NCBI GenBank assembly: GCA_903889245.1
Contig: CAISWQ010000033.1
Location: 61,692-125,691 of the forward strand
DNA from: an uncultured Lentisphaerota bacterium
GTDB taxonomy: Bacteria; Verrucomicrobiota; Kiritimatiellia; CAIQIC01
Reading direction: 5' to 3'
DNA: 64,000 nt
In this document: positions 22,228-30,531 of the stretch, piece by piece
How the letters are laid out: each line of letters opens with the position of its first letter
Numbering within the stretch: position 1 is the first letter of the stretch
The notes under the pieces: model-generated
What the model saw: the letters and a program-made list of their open reading frames with translations, nothing else
What the model was told of the DNA's origin: nothing
Databases searched by the model: none
Program-made: the position numbers and the translations under genes

Positions 22228-23619
22228 TCACCGGCTCTTTTTGTAGGCCTCGAGGGTGGTGTAATACTTCGCGAGCATGTTCGGCACTTCCCAGTCGGGC
22301 AGCTTGCCGGCGGCGAGGTATTGCAGGTAACGCTCAGTCACCTGCGCGAAGTGCGCCTCGTGGCCGTTGTTGTACTTCTCCGGGATGCCGATCTGCCAGC
22401 CCGTGCCGATCGCGGCCTTCTGGACCTCGATGCCGGGATAGGTGGCGGCAAGCTGCGCGACGCCGGCCTTGAGCGCCTGCTCGAACGCGGCGGCGTCCGC
22501 GCCGGGCTTGCTCTCGACGTAGAGCGTGGCCTTGTAGTTCTGCTCCTTGCCCTGCCGGATGACGAGGTTGGCCTTCGTGCCGCGCATCATCGAGTAGTGC
22601 GTGTCCTTCGCGCCCGCCGGGGCCTCGAAGTTCCACATCACGGAAACCTTGGCATGGATGCCCTTGAGCGTGTAGGTGAACTCGCCGTTGCAGTAGGGCT
22701 TGAGGTTGCCCTCGGCATCCACGTCCTTCTTGAGATAATCGGGATAGCCCTCGAGCAGCGTCGCGCGCTTGAACTCGGCGGGTGTGATCTTCGTCGTCCA
22801 GCGGCGGGCCTGCAGGATGCTGATGTCCTTCTGCCAGTCAATGATCTGGTCCGGGAAGCACTCCCACTGCACGAGGTCCACGAGGTGCGTCGTCACATCC
22901 ACGATCGCCTCGCCCTGCTGCACCACGTCGAAGAACCACGCGGGCCGCTTGAGCGGCTTGCCGGCGACTTCCTTGAAGTAGTGGTGGATGCTCTCCTTGG
23001 TGATCGCCGGCTCCTCGAGCGTGCCCTTTTCCAGTTCGCCAAACACCGCGGGCAGGCGCGAGAGCTCCTTCTGCAGGATCGTGGTGATCTCGCTGCGCTC
23101 GGTCATGATGTCGTAGAGCAGCGTCTGCTTCTCGGCGGCGAGTTTGAACGCCTGCTGAAGCGTCGCGAAATCCTCCGGCACCACGCCCATCGGCTTATCG
23201 GCCAGGACGTTGAAGCCCGCGGCGACGGAGTCGAGGACGTACTTCGCCTTCTTGGCGTTGTTGCCGGAAATGACGACGACGTTGCCCTTGCGCTCGGCGC
23301 ACATCTTCTCGAGGAAATCGGGGCCGGTATAAACCTGCTCCTCCCACCTGGTCGGGTTCTCGGCGCGCTTGTTGAAGCTCTCGATGCGGCCGAGGTGCCC
23401 CTGCAGGTCGTCGCCGCCCGGCGAATAGACGTGCACCACCGGGCTGACCTGCGGATACATGAGCTTCTGGACCAGCGACGCATGGAAGTGTGCCGGGTCG
23501 AGCGTCAGAATCTTCACCGTGGCCGCCTCCTTCTGCACCGGCTTGGCCGCTTCCTTATGCGCCGGCGAGCAGCCACACACGACCGCCGCCAGCAAACCCA
23601 CCGCCAGAATTTTCGTCAT
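22228..23619 (-). CDS. Gfo/Idh/MocA family oxidoreductase, predicted lipoprotein
   Basis: The 463-residue protein begins with a lipoprotein signal (LAVGLLAAVVCGCSPAHK; the second Cys would be lipidated). A Rossmann-type NAD(P)-binding domain is followed by the EKP-type motif, here VLADKPMGV, and a C-terminal domain of the putative-oxidoreductase type with SIHHYFKEV and TTHLVDLVQWE. These enzymes oxidise or reduce sugars and inositols; exported versions are common in PVC bacteria. Last gene of a minus-strand set after a Tat-exported paralogue and a ThuA protein. Its terminator is at 22136-22170. Confidence 0.85.
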   Translation of the reverse strand: MTKILAVGLLAAVVCGCSPAHKEAAKPVQKEAATVKILTLDPAHFHASLVQKLMYPQVSPVVHVYSPGGDDLQGHLGRIESFNKRAENPTRWEEQVYTGPDFLEKMCAERKGNVVVISGNNAKKAKYVLDSVAAGFNVLADKPMGVVPEDFATLQQAFKLAAEKQTLLYDIMTERSEITTILQKELSRLPAVFGELEKGTLEEPAITKESIHHYFKEVAGKPLKRPAWFFDVVQQGEAIVDVTTHLVDLVQWECFPDQIIDWQKDISILQARRWTTKITPAEFKRATLLEGYPDYLKKDVDAEGNLKPYCNGEFTYTLKGIHAKVSVMWNFEAPAGAKDTHYSMMRGTKANLVIRQGKEQNYKATLYVESKPGADAAAFEQALKAGVAQLAATYPGIEVQKAAIGTGWQIGIPEKYNNGHEAHFAQVTERYLQYLAAGKLPDWEVPNMLAKYYTTLEAYKKSR

Positions 23620-23637
23620 ATTTCATCTCCTGCTTTG

Positions 23638-23722
23638 TTTTTCCAAGGATTGGAAACCGAACCTGTTACTTTTTCCAAGCCTTGGAAAATTTCGTGAAAT
23701 TTTTTCCAAGGCTTGGAAAACC
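23638..23722. repeat. Dyad-repeat array E, three copies, 31-32 bp period
   Basis: Centres 23648, 23680 and 23711 (intervals 32 and 31). The array fills the 105-bp gap between two minus-strand oxidoreductase genes. Confidence 0.9.
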
Positions 23723-23724
23723 GC

Positions 23725-25122
23725 TCACGCCTTCTGCTTGGCGAGCAGGTTGAAGACGCCGTAGCCGGGGCGCTCGTCGCGGCGCAGCAGCTTGTTGGCC
23801 TCGTCATCGCCGATGAACTTCTCGGCCTTGGCGTCCCACTTGAGCGGGCGCTTGAGCTTCATCGCGACCCAGCCGACGGAGCAGGCGGCGAAGACGTGGT
23901 GGCCGTTGATCACCGGCGTGATCGGCTCCTTGCGCGACTGAATGCACTCGACCCAATTCATGTGGTGGTTCTTGCTGACGTAGAGCTTGGTACTCGGGTC
24001 GCCGGTGATGAGCGCGGGCTTGCTCGCGTCGAGCGCTTTCAGCTTGGTGGCGGGCATCCCCGGATCGCTCGCGGTCGCCTTCGCGGCGCCGCGCGAGACG
24101 AAGATCCAGCCCTCGTCGCCGATGAAGCGGACGCCGTTGGGATACTTGTCGCTGACGTTGACGATGATGTTGCCGGGATAGGTGTATTGAATCTTGTAGC
24201 CGAGGTGGACGTTCCAGATCTTGTTGGTCGGGAACTCGGCCTCGCCCTCGACCTTCTCCGGGCCGCCCTCGACGATGCCGAGGCCCCAGTGCATGATGTC
24301 GAAGTGGTGCGAGCCCCAGCCGGTGATCATGCCGAGCGTGTGGTCCTCGTTGCGCAGCCAGCCGGGCCGGCTGTTGACGTCCGGCTTGCCCTTGACGAGC
24401 TTCTGCGAATGCACGGCCTGCTCGGTGTAGTAGGTCTTCGGGGTGCTGCCGAGCCACGCGTCGTAGTTGAGGTGCGGCGGCACGGGCTGCTCGGGCTCGT
24501 CGGCCTTGGTCTCGTCCTTCGGCAGGCCGATCTCGACGCTGGTGATCCGGCCGATGCGGCCGCTGCGGACATATTCGCACGCCTTGCGGAACTGCTCCGA
24601 CGAGCGCTGCTGGCTGCCGATCTGGAGGACGCGGTTCGCCTTCGTGACGGTGTCGCAGCAGGCGCGGCTCTCGGCGATGGCCATCGCGAGCGGCTTCTGG
24701 AGCCAGATGTCCTTGCCCGCGAGCGCGGCGGCGGCGGCGGGCTCGGCGTGCTGGTGGTCGGGCGTGCTGATGACGACCGCGTCCACGTCGGCGCGCGCGA
24801 GGATTTCCTTGTAGTCGCCGCAGACGGCGATGTCCGGCACGGTCAGCTTGGCCTTCTTGTAGGCGCCCTCCAGATATTCCTTCGCGTAGGCGGCGCGGCG
24901 CGCGTCGTAGTCGCTGACGGCCACGAAGTCGGCCAGCTTGGTGCCGACGACGCCGGGCATATCCATGGTGAAGGCGATGCGGCCGCAGCCGATCTGCGCG
25001 ACGCGCAGGCGCTTGCTGGGCGCGGCGGCGCCGAGCACGCGGGCGGGGATGATGGTCGGGAAGGCCAGCGCGCTCGCGGCGGCTGCGCCCACCTTCAGGA
25101 AACTGCGTCGGGTCGTCTGCAT
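23725..25122 (-). CDS. Gfo/Idh/MocA family oxidoreductase, Tat-exported
   Basis: The 465-residue protein starts with a twin-arginine signal (TRRSFLKVGAAAASALAFP). The Rossmann domain follows (RLRVAQIGCGRIAF), with WLQKPLAMAIAES as the conserved Lys-Pro motif and a C-terminal substrate domain including GWGSHHFDIMHWGL, where the histidine pair is typical of the active site. Export by Tat fits a protein that folds with bound cofactor in the cytoplasm. It lies 61 bp from the ThuA gene upstream. Substrate not identifiable. Confidence 0.88.
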   Translation of the reverse strand: MQTTRRSFLKVGAAAASALAFPTIIPARVLGAAAPSKRLRVAQIGCGRIAFTMDMPGVVGTKLADFVAVSDYDARRAAYAKEYLEGAYKKAKLTVPDIAVCGDYKEILARADVDAVVISTPDHQHAEPAAAAALAGKDIWLQKPLAMAIAESRACCDTVTKANRVLQIGSQQRSSEQFRKACEYVRSGRIGRITSVEIGLPKDETKADEPEQPVPPHLNYDAWLGSTPKTYYTEQAVHSQKLVKGKPDVNSRPGWLRNEDHTLGMITGWGSHHFDIMHWGLGIVEGGPEKVEGEAEFPTNKIWNVHLGYKIQYTYPGNIIVNVSDKYPNGVRFIGDEGWIFVSRGAAKATASDPGMPATKLKALDASKPALITGDPSTKLYVSKNHHMNWVECIQSRKEPITPVINGHHVFAACSVGWVAMKLKRPLKWDAKAEKFIGDDEANKLLRRDERPGYGVFNLLAKQKA

Positions 25123-25183
25123 GTTCTTACTCCTATTCTTGGTTTGGTCGAAAACGTTGATCGTTTCGGTTTATTGCCGCCCC

Positions 25184-25948
25184 TCACTTGTCCAACTTCA
25201 GCACCCACCGCAGGCCGCCGAGGAGGTGTTGGCGGAAGAGCGGGTCGCTGTAATACTCCTTCTTGTGGCCGAGCGAGGAATAGAAGACGCGCGCGCCTTC
25301 GAACTCGTGACACCACGCCAGCGGCACGCTGGCAGGCAGCGCCTCGGCCTCCTTCTTCTGCTTGGCCGGCAGCTTGAGCGCCTTGAAGTCGCCGGCGAGC
25401 AGCACGCGCATGTTCTTGGGCTGCTCCTTCATCACATAGAACTCGTCCTCCCACGCCCACGTGGTGCCCGGCAGGCAGGCCGTCGCCGGGTGCTGCTTGT
25501 CCACGATGTTGACCGTGAACTTCTGGAGCGGCGCGTGGAACCAGAACGTGCCGCCGGCGAGCTGCCAATACCACGGCCACTTGCGCTCGCTGCCGGTCGC
25601 CGAGTGGATGCCGACGTAGCCGCCGCCGCCGCGGATGAAATTCTGGAACGCGGCCTTCTGCTCCTCGGTATCGAAGGCGGAATTGTTCGTGTTGTCGAAG
25701 ATCACCGCGCGATACCGCTTGAGGCTGTCGTCGGTGAAGACCTGCGGGTCATCGCTGACGTCCATCGCGATGCCGTTCTCCTTGCCCAGTTCCTGGAGCG
25801 CCTTGACGCTCGCGGCGATGTTGTCGTGGACGAAACCCTTCTTGCCGTCGGCCGTCAGGCCGTTGCGGGTATAGATCAACACCCGCGATTCCGCCGCCTG
25901 CACGCACAAACTGCCCGCCGCCAGCAAACCCATCAGCCATCGTTGCAT
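25184..25948 (-). CDS. ThuA-domain protein (trehalose utilisation family), exported
   Basis: The 254-residue protein has a signal peptide (MQRWLMGLLAAGSLCVQAAE) and the ThuA class I amidotransferase-like fold: VLIYTRNG, RAVIFDNTNN, FIRGGGGYVGIHSATG, FWFHAP and VPLAWCHEFEGARVFYSSLGH. ThuA proteins are linked to 3-keto-disaccharide metabolism alongside Gfo/Idh/MocA oxidoreductases and TIM-barrel isomerases, exactly the neighbours found here. First gene of the minus-strand cluster and divergent from the FmdB gene. Confidence 0.87.
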   Translation of the reverse strand: MQRWLMGLLAAGSLCVQAAESRVLIYTRNGLTADGKKGFVHDNIAASVKALQELGKENGIAMDVSDDPQVFTDDSLKRYRAVIFDNTNNSAFDTEEQKAAFQNFIRGGGGYVGIHSATGSERKWPWYWQLAGGTFWFHAPLQKFTVNIVDKQHPATACLPGTTWAWEDEFYVMKEQPKNMRVLLAGDFKALKLPAKQKKEAEALPASVPLAWCHEFEGARVFYSSLGHKKEYYSDPLFRQHLLGGLRWVLKLDK

Positions 25949-26064
25949 CGTGTCTCTCCCGGTTGGCACAGCGCGCGCAGTATGCAAACCGCACCCGCGC
26001 GTGTCACGGCGAAAAACGCGCCCCGCCACTTGCCGCCGCCGCCGCCATTTGCTAAAGAAACGCC

Positions 26065-26550
26065 ATGCCTATTTATGAATATCAGTGTGAGCAATGCCGG
26101 CGCATCTTGAGTTTCCTGGTGCGTAACGTCGCCACGCACAAAACGCCGGTGTGCCCCAAGTGCGGCTATCCCACGATGACCCGTGCGGTCTCCCGCTTCG
26201 CCGCGCCCAAGGGTGGCAAAAAGCCTGCCGCCGAACCGGCCGCTGGTGGCTCACCGCCCACTGGCGGGCCTCCCGGCGGTGGCGACATACCGCCTGGCAT
26301 GGACCGCCTGCTCTCCGAGGCCGAAGGCCTGGGCGAAAACGACCCGCGCGCCATGGGCCGCTTCATGCGCAAGATGGCCGAACAGACGGGCGGGCCGATG
26401 CCCGCAGAAATGCATGAGGTGGTCCGCCGCCTCGAAGCCGGCGAAGATCCGGACCAAATCGAGGAGCAACTGGGCGACACGCTCGGGGCTGAACCCGGTG
26501 GCGGCCTGGGCGACCGCGGCGCGCGCGACAACACACTTTACGAAGGCTGA
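26065..26550 (+). CDS. FmdB-family zinc-ribbon protein
   Basis: The 161-residue protein starts MPIYEYQCEQCRRIL, and a second pair CPKCGYP follows, giving the four-cysteine zinc ribbon of the FmdB/putative regulatory family. The rest is a low-complexity Pro/Gly linker (about 55-80) and an acidic helical tail (EVVRRLEAGEDPDQIEEQLG). Function of the family is unknown. The gene is convergent with galU, with a repeat array between. Confidence 0.8.
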   Translation: MPIYEYQCEQCRRILSFLVRNVATHKTPVCPKCGYPTMTRAVSRFAAPKGGKKPAAEPAAGGSPPTGGPPGGGDIPPGMDRLLSEAEGLGENDPRAMGRFMRKMAEQTGGPMPAEMHEVVRRLEAGEDPDQIEEQLGDTLGAEPGGGLGDRGARDNTLYEG

Positions 26551-26559
26551 CCCGCCGAA

Positions 26560-26642
26560 CTTTCCAAGGCTGGGAAAATTTTCCGCTCCACCTTCCAAGG
26601 TTTGGGAAAAGCCGGTTAAACTTTTCCAAGCCTTGGAAAAGC
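26560..26642. repeat. Dyad-repeat array F, three copies, 31 bp period
   Basis: Centres 26569, 26600 and 26631 (31 and 31). Lies between two convergent stops. The first copies have single mismatches (TTCCAAGGCTGGGAA); the third is perfect. Confidence 0.88.
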
Positions 26643-26652
26643 CCGCCGCCGG

Positions 26653-27531
26653 TTATTTCTGCTCGCGCACAAGCTGGCGCAGGAAGGCGTGGAGATCCTT
26701 GGCGAGCTCCTTGCGCTTGAGCGCGTAGATGATGTTCGTGCGCAGGAAGTCGAGCTTGTTGCCGATGTCGTAGCGCGTGCCCTCGAACCGCAGGCCGTAC
26801 ATCGCGCGGTCGCGGACCATCAGGCGCATGGCGTCGGTGATCTGGAGCTCGCCGTTCTTGCCAGGCGTGGTCTTGGTGATGTAGTCGAAAATCTCCGGCG
26901 TGAACACGTAGCGGCCGGCGATCGCGAGGTTGCTCGGCGCCTCGGAGACGCTCGGCTTCTCCACGAAGTCCTCGACCATGAACAGGCCATCCCGCACGCG
27001 CTGACCCTTGATGACGCCATAGCGGCTGACCTTCTCGCGCGGCACCTCCTCGAGCGCGCAGACGGATTCGTGGTAGCGCTCGAACTCGGCGAGCAGTTGC
27101 CTGGTCACCGGCGTCTTGGCGTCAATCAACGTGTCGCCCAGCAACACGGCGAACGGCTCGTGGCCCATGTGGTCGCGGCCGCAGAGGATCGCGTCGCCGA
27201 GGCCTTTGAGCTCCTTCTGCCAGACGAAGTGGATGTTCGCCATGCTGGAGATGTGGCGGATGGCGTGCAGGTCGCCAACCTTGCCCTTGTCCTCGAGTTC
27301 TTTTTCCAGCTCGAAGTTGCGGTCGAAGTGTTCCTCGATCGCGCGCTTGCTTTTGCCGATGACCATCAGGATGTCGCGGATGCCGGCGGCGACGGCTTCC
27401 TCCACGACATATTGGATCGTCGGCGTGTCCACGATGGGCAGCATTTCCTTGGGCTGCGACTTGGCCGCGGGGAGGAAGCGCGTGCCGAAGCCGGCCGCGG
27501 GGATGATCGCCTTGCGGATGGTGTGTTTCAT
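26653..27531 (-). CDS. galU: UTP-glucose-1-phosphate uridylyltransferase
   Basis: The 292-residue protein is of family length. It has the nucleotide-binding signature AAGFGTRFLPAAKSQPKEM with the following VVEEAVAAGI, and later VLLGDTLID and VEKPS. It makes UDP-glucose from UTP and glucose-1-phosphate. Its ATG overlaps the stop of the GHMP kinase gene, so the two are translationally coupled. Some relatives accept other sugar-1-phosphates. Confidence 0.95.
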   Translation of the reverse strand: MKHTIRKAIIPAAGFGTRFLPAAKSQPKEMLPIVDTPTIQYVVEEAVAAGIRDILMVIGKSKRAIEEHFDRNFELEKELEDKGKVGDLHAIRHISSMANIHFVWQKELKGLGDAILCGRDHMGHEPFAVLLGDTLIDAKTPVTRQLLAEFERYHESVCALEEVPREKVSRYGVIKGQRVRDGLFMVEDFVEKPSVSEAPSNLAIAGRYVFTPEIFDYITKTTPGKNGELQITDAMRLMVRDRAMYGLRFEGTRYDIGNKLDFLRTNIIYALKRKELAKDLHAFLRQLVREQK

Positions 27532-28529
27532 GATCCGACCAGTTGGGGTTTGAGGACCTTGATGCCGAGTGGTTCAAGCTTGCCCTGCAAGGTGGCAAAC
27601 ATCGCGTCATCGGCATAGGTGCCGACGATGGCACCGCCGGAGCCGGTGAACTGCGCGCTCGCGCCGCAAGCGCGCGCGGCCTCGACCATGCGGATGTTCC
27701 CCTTGCCGATCTGGTAGATCGCGCGCCGCTTGTCAAAGCCCGCGTTGATCAGCGGCGCGATTTTTTCCTTCTCGCCGCGCAGCAACAGATCGCGCACCTG
27801 CACGGTCAGGCCGGCCCAGTACTTCATCGCCTCGACGACGACGGGATCGCCCATCTCCCAGCGCGCGCGGATGTTGTTGTGAAAGACCTCCGTGCCCTCG
27901 GCCAGGTCGGTGCGGTAGGCGATGAAGAGCGGCGGCAGCAACGCCGGGTCCAGCGGCTCGTAGCGGCCGTAGCCCTGCAGGTCCATCATGTCCTTGTTGA
28001 AGTCCATGAAGACCAGCCCCTGATAAACCTGCGCGACGCGGTCCTGCAACCCCGCCGGGATGCAGAGCTCGACGTTCTCCACCGAGAGGATCAGGTTCGC
28101 CAAAATCGGCTTGGGGATTTCAATCTGGTAGAACGACATCAGCGCGCGGAAGCACGCCGTGATGATCGCGCTCGAACCGGCCAGCCCGACCTGTTGCGGG
28201 ATGTTCGACTGGTAGCGGATGGTGAAGTTCCGCTCGTCGAGCGTGATGTGGTGCTCCTCGCAGTAATCGTAGAAGCGCTTGATCGCGGCCTTGAGCAGGC
28301 GGATGCCGCCGTAGTAGCCGTGCTGCCGCACGTCGCTGGCGAGTTGCCGGATGCTCGGGAAGCGCGAGTGGTCGCGCGCCGCCGGGATGATTTCCAGCTC
28401 TGGCGTCTGGTAAAGCAGCACCTCCGCCGCGAAATTGGCAAACGTGAACGCGATGGTCTTGCCGAAATAACCGTCCGACGGATTTCCGATGAGCCCCGCC
28501 CGCGGATAGGCCTTCGTGTGTATGATCAT
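27528..28529 (-). CDS. GHMP-family sugar kinase, glucuronokinase-like
   Basis: The 333-residue protein has the GHMP motifs: an N-terminal RAGLIGNPSDGYFGK, the ATP-binding GLAGSSAIITA (motif 2) and the C-terminal ASAQFTGSGGAIVG (motif 3). The sequence pattern (AYPRAGLIGNPSDGY, YQSNIPQQVGLAGSSA) is that of glucuronokinases and related sugar-1-kinases. The gene is translationally coupled to galU: together they could turn a free uronic acid or sugar into the 1-phosphate and then the UDP-sugar. The exact sugar is an inference. It has no clear Shine-Dalgarno. Confidence 0.8.
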   Translation of the reverse strand: MIIHTKAYPRAGLIGNPSDGYFGKTIAFTFANFAAEVLLYQTPELEIIPAARDHSRFPSIRQLASDVRQHGYYGGIRLLKAAIKRFYDYCEEHHITLDERNFTIRYQSNIPQQVGLAGSSAIITACFRALMSFYQIEIPKPILANLILSVENVELCIPAGLQDRVAQVYQGLVFMDFNKDMMDLQGYGRYEPLDPALLPPLFIAYRTDLAEGTEVFHNNIRARWEMGDPVVVEAMKYWAGLTVQVRDLLLRGEKEKIAPLINAGFDKRRAIYQIGKGNIRMVEAARACGASAQFTGSGGAIVGTYADDAMFATLQGKLEPLGIKVLKPQLVGS

Positions 28530-28586
28530 GGCGGCACTCTAGCCATCACCCGACCCGTCTTCAACTTGGAAATCCGGCTGGAAGCG

Positions 28587-30428
28587 TCAACGTGGCGTAG
28601 CCGCCAAGGACCATAACCGCTGCGCGGCCCGATGCTCCGGCGCGGCGCGCAGGATCTCCTGTAACTGCTGTGCGGCGGCGACCCGGTCGCCAGCATTGAG
28701 CAGGCTCATGGCCAGGTAGAGGCGGAAATTGTGATGCCGCGGAAATTGCGCCACCACCTGCCGCCATTGATCGGCCGCCTCCCGCTGCCGGCCCAGTTCC
28801 ATCAACAATTCAGCGTAGTTATGCCGGAGGAACCAGTCCTGTGGTGCGCGTTCGAGGGCGGTGGCGTAGACCGCTTGGGCGCGTTGCCGCTCCTCCTCTG
28901 TAAACAGGGCCTCCAGCCGCTGCAACTCCCCGCGGGCCGCAGCCATACGCGCCGGGCCATCCATCTGTCCATCGAAGGCGTGTTGGGTGAACAGTTGCAC
29001 CATGGCCCGTTGCAGCTTGATCTCATCCCAAGCGGTAAAGGCCAGCCGGCGCGCGCACTCCGCCTCGGGCAACAGCGCCGCCGGCGCGCGTGGCGCACGG
29101 CCCAGCTTGGCGCCGACCGCTGCCATCACGGCCGGGAACAGCACGCGCGCCAGTGTATAGTTGCCCCGCCAGCGGAAGTGCACATGCTCATAGAAAAAGT
29201 CGGCGCCGGGCAAGCCTTGGGCCGCTGCCTCAAATCTTTGCTCGGCATCCACCAGCGTCACGCCAGCACGGCCGGCGGCGGCCTCGCGGATGGTGTCGTT
29301 CAGAACGGTGTCGGCGCGGAACGGAAGGGCATCCAGATCGCGGGCCATGCGCAAGGCCAGCCGCGCCGCCTCCTGATCACCCGCGGCCAAGTGGCAGAGG
29401 CCAAAACGATAGAACGCTTCCGCGTGCTGCGCATCAACCGCGATGGCCGCGGTAAAATGGCGCAGGGCCTCCGGCCACCGTGCCGCCGCCTGGGCCGTGC
29501 AACCACGCCGGAAAGCGGCTGCCCAACGATTCGATTCGCCCACAGAGAAACCGGCGCGGTGCAACGAGCCGAACGGCGCGCAGTCGCGCAGGTTGACCGC
29601 CACCGTGGCAAACACCAGTTGCGGGCCGCCCGGGGAGGCGGCCAGAGCGCAGATATCATCCAGGTTGGCGCGGAAGCTTTCCGCTATGGTCGCGCGGCGT
29701 TGATCACCGGCGGCGACGCGATGCGCCAGAAAGTAGGCGGCATCCTGCACCTCGGCCCGCTGTTGCTCCAGCGCCCGCTCGCCTGTCCAGTGATCCACCC
29801 ACTGGCCAAGCCGGATAGTCCGCAGCCACAATCCCGCGCGCATGAAGGCCAACGCGGCCCCCGGCGTCCAATCCGCGCCGGTGCTGTTCACGCCGTGTGT
29901 ACCAATCAGCTCATTGTTGCCGGCATAGAGCACGAGCACATCCGCCCCCTGCGCCACACATTCGCGCGCCTGCTGCCGAATGGCGTGGGAATTGATGCCC
30001 ATCATCGCCGCATTATGCACTTCCACGGGCGCGCCCGGGAATTGCTCGGCCAGCATCAGGTGCAGGATGCGGCTGACGCTGTAGGCGGGATCCGGCACCC
30101 CGGCGGCAGCGGACTCGCCGAGTACAAACAGTCGCACCATCCCCGCTGGCTTGGGCGCAGGAAGATAAAACGGCACCGGCTGGTCGGGACAACGAAAACG
30201 CCGGCCAAACGCATCGTTGGGGATCAGGCCGGGACCTTGGGGGGCGGGCAGAAAAAATGACACCGGATAACCCACGTCGGCGAGCCGCAAGGCCAGTTCC
30301 GCCAACGCCAGGGCCACCAGCGCAAACAACGTCCCACACGCCAGACGCTGCCAGACCGGCCAGCGCCGGGCACCAGGGACTGCATTGGATGGGACCGCCT
30401 GCTGCATTGGCACCTGAACGCCGCCCAT
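28587..30428 (-). CDS. Membrane-anchored SGNH-hydrolase-like protein with TPR region
   Basis: The protein is about 613 residues. One N-terminal membrane helix (ACGTLFALVALALAELALRL) anchors it. An extracytoplasmic SGNH-type domain follows with FVLGESAAAG (nucleophile Ser), VLYAGNNELIG (the Asn block), and FFYEHVHFRWRGN with the catalytic His. A tetratricopeptide-like stretch interrupts it (RWPEALRHFTAAIAVDAQHAEA) and another ends the protein (WRQVVAQFPRHHNFRLYLAM...). Starts at 30428 or 30404 are both possible; neither has a strong ribosome-binding site. It may act on acyl or acetyl groups of glycans; substrate unknown. Confidence 0.72.
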   Translation of the reverse strand: MGGVQVPMQQAVPSNAVPGARRWPVWQRLACGTLFALVALALAELALRLADVGYPVSFFLPAPQGPGLIPNDAFGRRFRCPDQPVPFYLPAPKPAGMVRLFVLGESAAAGVPDPAYSVSRILHLMLAEQFPGAPVEVHNAAMMGINSHAIRQQARECVAQGADVLVLYAGNNELIGTHGVNSTGADWTPGAALAFMRAGLWLRTIRLGQWVDHWTGERALEQQRAEVQDAAYFLAHRVAAGDQRRATIAESFRANLDDICALAASPGGPQLVFATVAVNLRDCAPFGSLHRAGFSVGESNRWAAAFRRGCTAQAAARWPEALRHFTAAIAVDAQHAEAFYRFGLCHLAAGDQEAARLALRMARDLDALPFRADTVLNDTIREAAAGRAGVTLVDAEQRFEAAAQGLPGADFFYEHVHFRWRGNYTLARVLFPAVMAAVGAKLGRAPRAPAALLPEAECARRLAFTAWDEIKLQRAMVQLFTQHAFDGQMDGPARMAAARGELQRLEALFTEEERQRAQAVYATALERAPQDWFLRHNYAELLMELGRQREAADQWRQVVAQFPRHHNFRLYLAMSLLNAGDRVAAAQQLQEILRAAPEHRAAQRLWSLAATPR

Positions 30429-30531
30429 AGTAAGGAAGGAACCCGGCAAGTCAACAAATCGGAATTGCGTCAAAGCCGGCGAGGGGCTACAAGATGTTTC
30501 GTGTGAAAACCAACCGGCAGGAAACCTGAAC

